From Bacteroidales bacterium (GTDB lineage: Bacteria > Bacteroidota > Bacteroidia > Bacteroidales > NBLH01): a stretch of 6,600 nt of DNA. The position numbers were made by a program, and so were the translations under genes. The notes under the pieces are model-generated. The model did not search any database and had not been told where the DNA came from. It saw only the letters and a program-made list of their open reading frames with translations. The stretch lies in assembly GCA_029933755.1 (NCBI GenBank), contig JAOZNO010000217.1, forward strand, positions 1 to 6,600, in the 5' to 3' direction. Of this stretch, positions 5,807-6,600 are shown piece after piece. Position 1 is the stretch's first letter. Every line of letters begins with the position of its first letter.

Positions 5807-5920
5807 TTTTTAGGCTTGGTCAATAATAAATAGTTTTTGCAAGAAAACACCAATAACTTCATTTTTTTGCTCTGAAATGCAGTCATTTACAAATGTAAAC
5901 TTCTGAATTTCAGACCTGCA
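5796..5920. repeat. 125-base element with 11-bp perfect terminal inverted repeats
   Basis: TGCAGGTCTGA (5796-5806) is the exact reverse complement of TCAGACCTGCA (5910-5920). Two further palindromes are nested near the right end: TTTACA AA TGTAAA (5886-5899) and TCTGAA T TTCAGA (5902-5914). On the minus strand an ATG-started frame of 47 codons (5743-5886) and an open frame of 58 codons without ATG (5813-5986) cross it; neither product is recognised. It has the form of a MITE or a structured RNA. The flanks give no clear duplication, and the sequence to about 5990 may belong to the same unit. Confidence 0.5.
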
Positions 5921-6001
5921 AAAGCCTCTTTCTTGACGCTTTCTTATCAAAAACGGAGTTTTCGTGCAGATACTAAGTAAAATATGTCATTGTCGTTTAA
6001 T

Positions 6002-6083
6002 TAAGGCTGAAAGCCTTATAGCTAATAGCACAGGGCAACGCCCGGTGTGATAATTATAGCATAAAATTCAGCCCTGAATGGGC
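6002..6083. repeat. REP-like triple-hairpin intergenic repeat
   Basis: Three compact stems follow each other. The first is TAAGGCT GAA AGCCTTA (6002-6018). The second is CAC-a-GGGC, loop AAC, GCCC-g-GTG (6029-6047). The third is GCCC (6071-6074) with GGGC (6080-6083). In addition GGCTGAA (6005-6011) is the reverse complement of TTCAGCC (6067-6073), so the outer ends can pair as a whole. The words GGCTGAAAGCC, CAGGGCAACGCCC and CAGCCCTGAA(T/G)GGGC recur as an intergenic element in many Bacteroidota genomes, from memory, and the layout is that of REP elements mobilised by RAYT transposases. It lies 57 bases before the sulfatase gene. No RAYT gene is present in this window. Confidence 0.7.
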
Positions 6084-6140
6084 AAAAGCTTTGGAACACA
6101 TTAAATTTCTTAAATATATCTATTAATTAAAACAAAAACA

Positions 6141-6600
6141 ATGAAACAGATTACAGTATTATTATTGATTATGCTATTTGTAGGATTTTCTACAAAAGCA
6201 CAAAAGTCAAAAATAATCCATGATGCGGAGTATTACATACTCAAAGCACAACATGGTGATAAATGGGCGCAAGAAGATAAAGAGATTCAAAAGAAACTCA
6301 AAGCACTTGAAAAGAAGCATGGAAGAAAACCTAATATCATTCATATTATGTGGGATGATAGTGGTGTTGGGGAAGTTGGAGTACCTCATTTACAAGCAAA
6401 TAGAGGTTTTAAAACACCAAATATGAATAAGTTTGCTGCAGAAGGTCAATACTTCTCACGCATGTACACAGAGCCTTCATGCACCCCTACACGTGCTGCC
6501 TTTCAAACAGGACGTCTTGCAGTTAGATCCGGTATGTACACAGTAAGTTTCCCATATGAGTATGGAGGAATGAGTGAAGATGAAACTACCATTGCCGAAG
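6141..6600 (+). CDS. Secreted S1-family sulfatase, N-terminal part (runs off the window)
   Basis: The frame is open from the ATG at 6141 to the edge, giving 153 complete codons of a protein normally around 450-600 residues. The start MKQITVLLLIMLFVGFSTKAQ is a signal peptide, so the product is exported to the periplasm or beyond. A charged, probably helical stretch (about 22-62, rich in Lys, Glu and Gln) precedes the catalytic core. That core begins PNIIHIMWDD, with the metal-binding aspartates at 72-73. The sulfatase signature CTPTR (114-118, within PSCTPTRAAFQTGR) supplies Cys114, the residue converted to formylglycine by a maturation enzyme. The enzyme hydrolyses sulfate esters, in Bacteroidota usually on sulfated polysaccharides or small aryl sulfates. 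Substrate cannot be predicted because the specificity regions lie beyond the edge. A Glu at 79 stands where many family members have Asp (GxGD). No strong promoter is visible directly upstream; the REP-like element lies in between. Confidence 0.93.
   Translation, partial: MKQITVLLLIMLFVGFSTKAQKSKIIHDAEYYILKAQHGDKWAQEDKEIQKKLKALEKKHGRKPNIIHIMWDDSGVGEVGVPHLQANRGFKTPNMNKFAAEGQYFSRMYTEPSCTPTRAAFQTGRLAVRSGMYTVSFPYEYGGMSEDETTIAE

Noticed and set aside
5950..5962. Hairpin AAAAC-GGA-GTTTT as a terminator
   Set aside because: The stem is only 5 bp, mostly A-T, and no gene ends next to it on either strand.
5743..5986. Minus-strand frames of 47 codons (ATG at 5886) and 58 codons (no ATG) across the 125-base element
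   Set aside because: They are unrecognised and overlap inverted-repeat structure, and one lacks a start codon. They may be remnants of a mobile-element gene but cannot be supported as genes.
6207..6426. Overlapping short frames on both strands near the right edge
   Set aside because: Both fall inside the sulfatase gene, whose signal peptide, paired Asp and CTPTR signature fix the true frame.

Overview
The window looks like chromosomal DNA of a Bacteroidota species. The DNA is AT-rich. Upstream regions carry the Bacteroidota-type promoter (a TTTG -33 box and a TAnnTTTG -7 box), and no Shine-Dalgarno sequences are obvious. The proteins (AraC-type regulator, outer-membrane barrel, small lipoproteins, secreted sulfatase) are typical of the phylum. 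The repeat types recall marine or gut Bacteroidia, but the family cannot be fixed from this sequence alone.

Layout. Positions 1-256 hold a GC-rich hairpin and a near-consensus promoter. Four plus-strand genes follow: a MarR-family regulator (257-691), a lipoprotein with two copies of an alpha/beta (YciI or muconolactone-isomerase-like) domain (758-1525), a haem/FAD/NAD(P)H transmembrane reductase (1683-2936), and an outer-membrane beta-barrel protein (ATG at 3082, to 3966). A 255-base convergent gap holds a large imperfect palindrome made of ATCTGnG units. An AraC-family regulator lies on the minus strand (4222-5172). A divergent gap then leads to a 42-residue lipoprotein fragment (5354-5482). 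From there to 6140 there is no convincing complete gene, but at least four separate inverted-repeat structures. A secreted S1-type sulfatase starts at 6141 and runs off the right edge.

How the genes may work together. The MarR, lipoprotein and reductase genes are co-oriented and separated by 66 and 157 bases, with the barrel gene 145 bases further on. A redox- or aromatic-compound-responsive envelope module under MarR control is possible, but this is inference. The reductase is the most notable protein. Its two histidine pairs are spaced H-x13-H and H-x12-H, as in eukaryotic NOX enzymes, and it has an HPFT flavin motif and a GGIGITPF nucleotide motif, so it is a candidate bacterial NADPH-oxidase-like protein. 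The AraC regulator and the sulfatase belong to a second, separate section, divided by a repeat-rich stretch where two gene starts appear to have been cut short.

I found no CRISPR array, tRNA, rRNA or intact transposase. I do not claim a wholly new system. The best leads are the NOX-like reductase in its MarR neighbourhood and the repeat cluster at 5483-6140.
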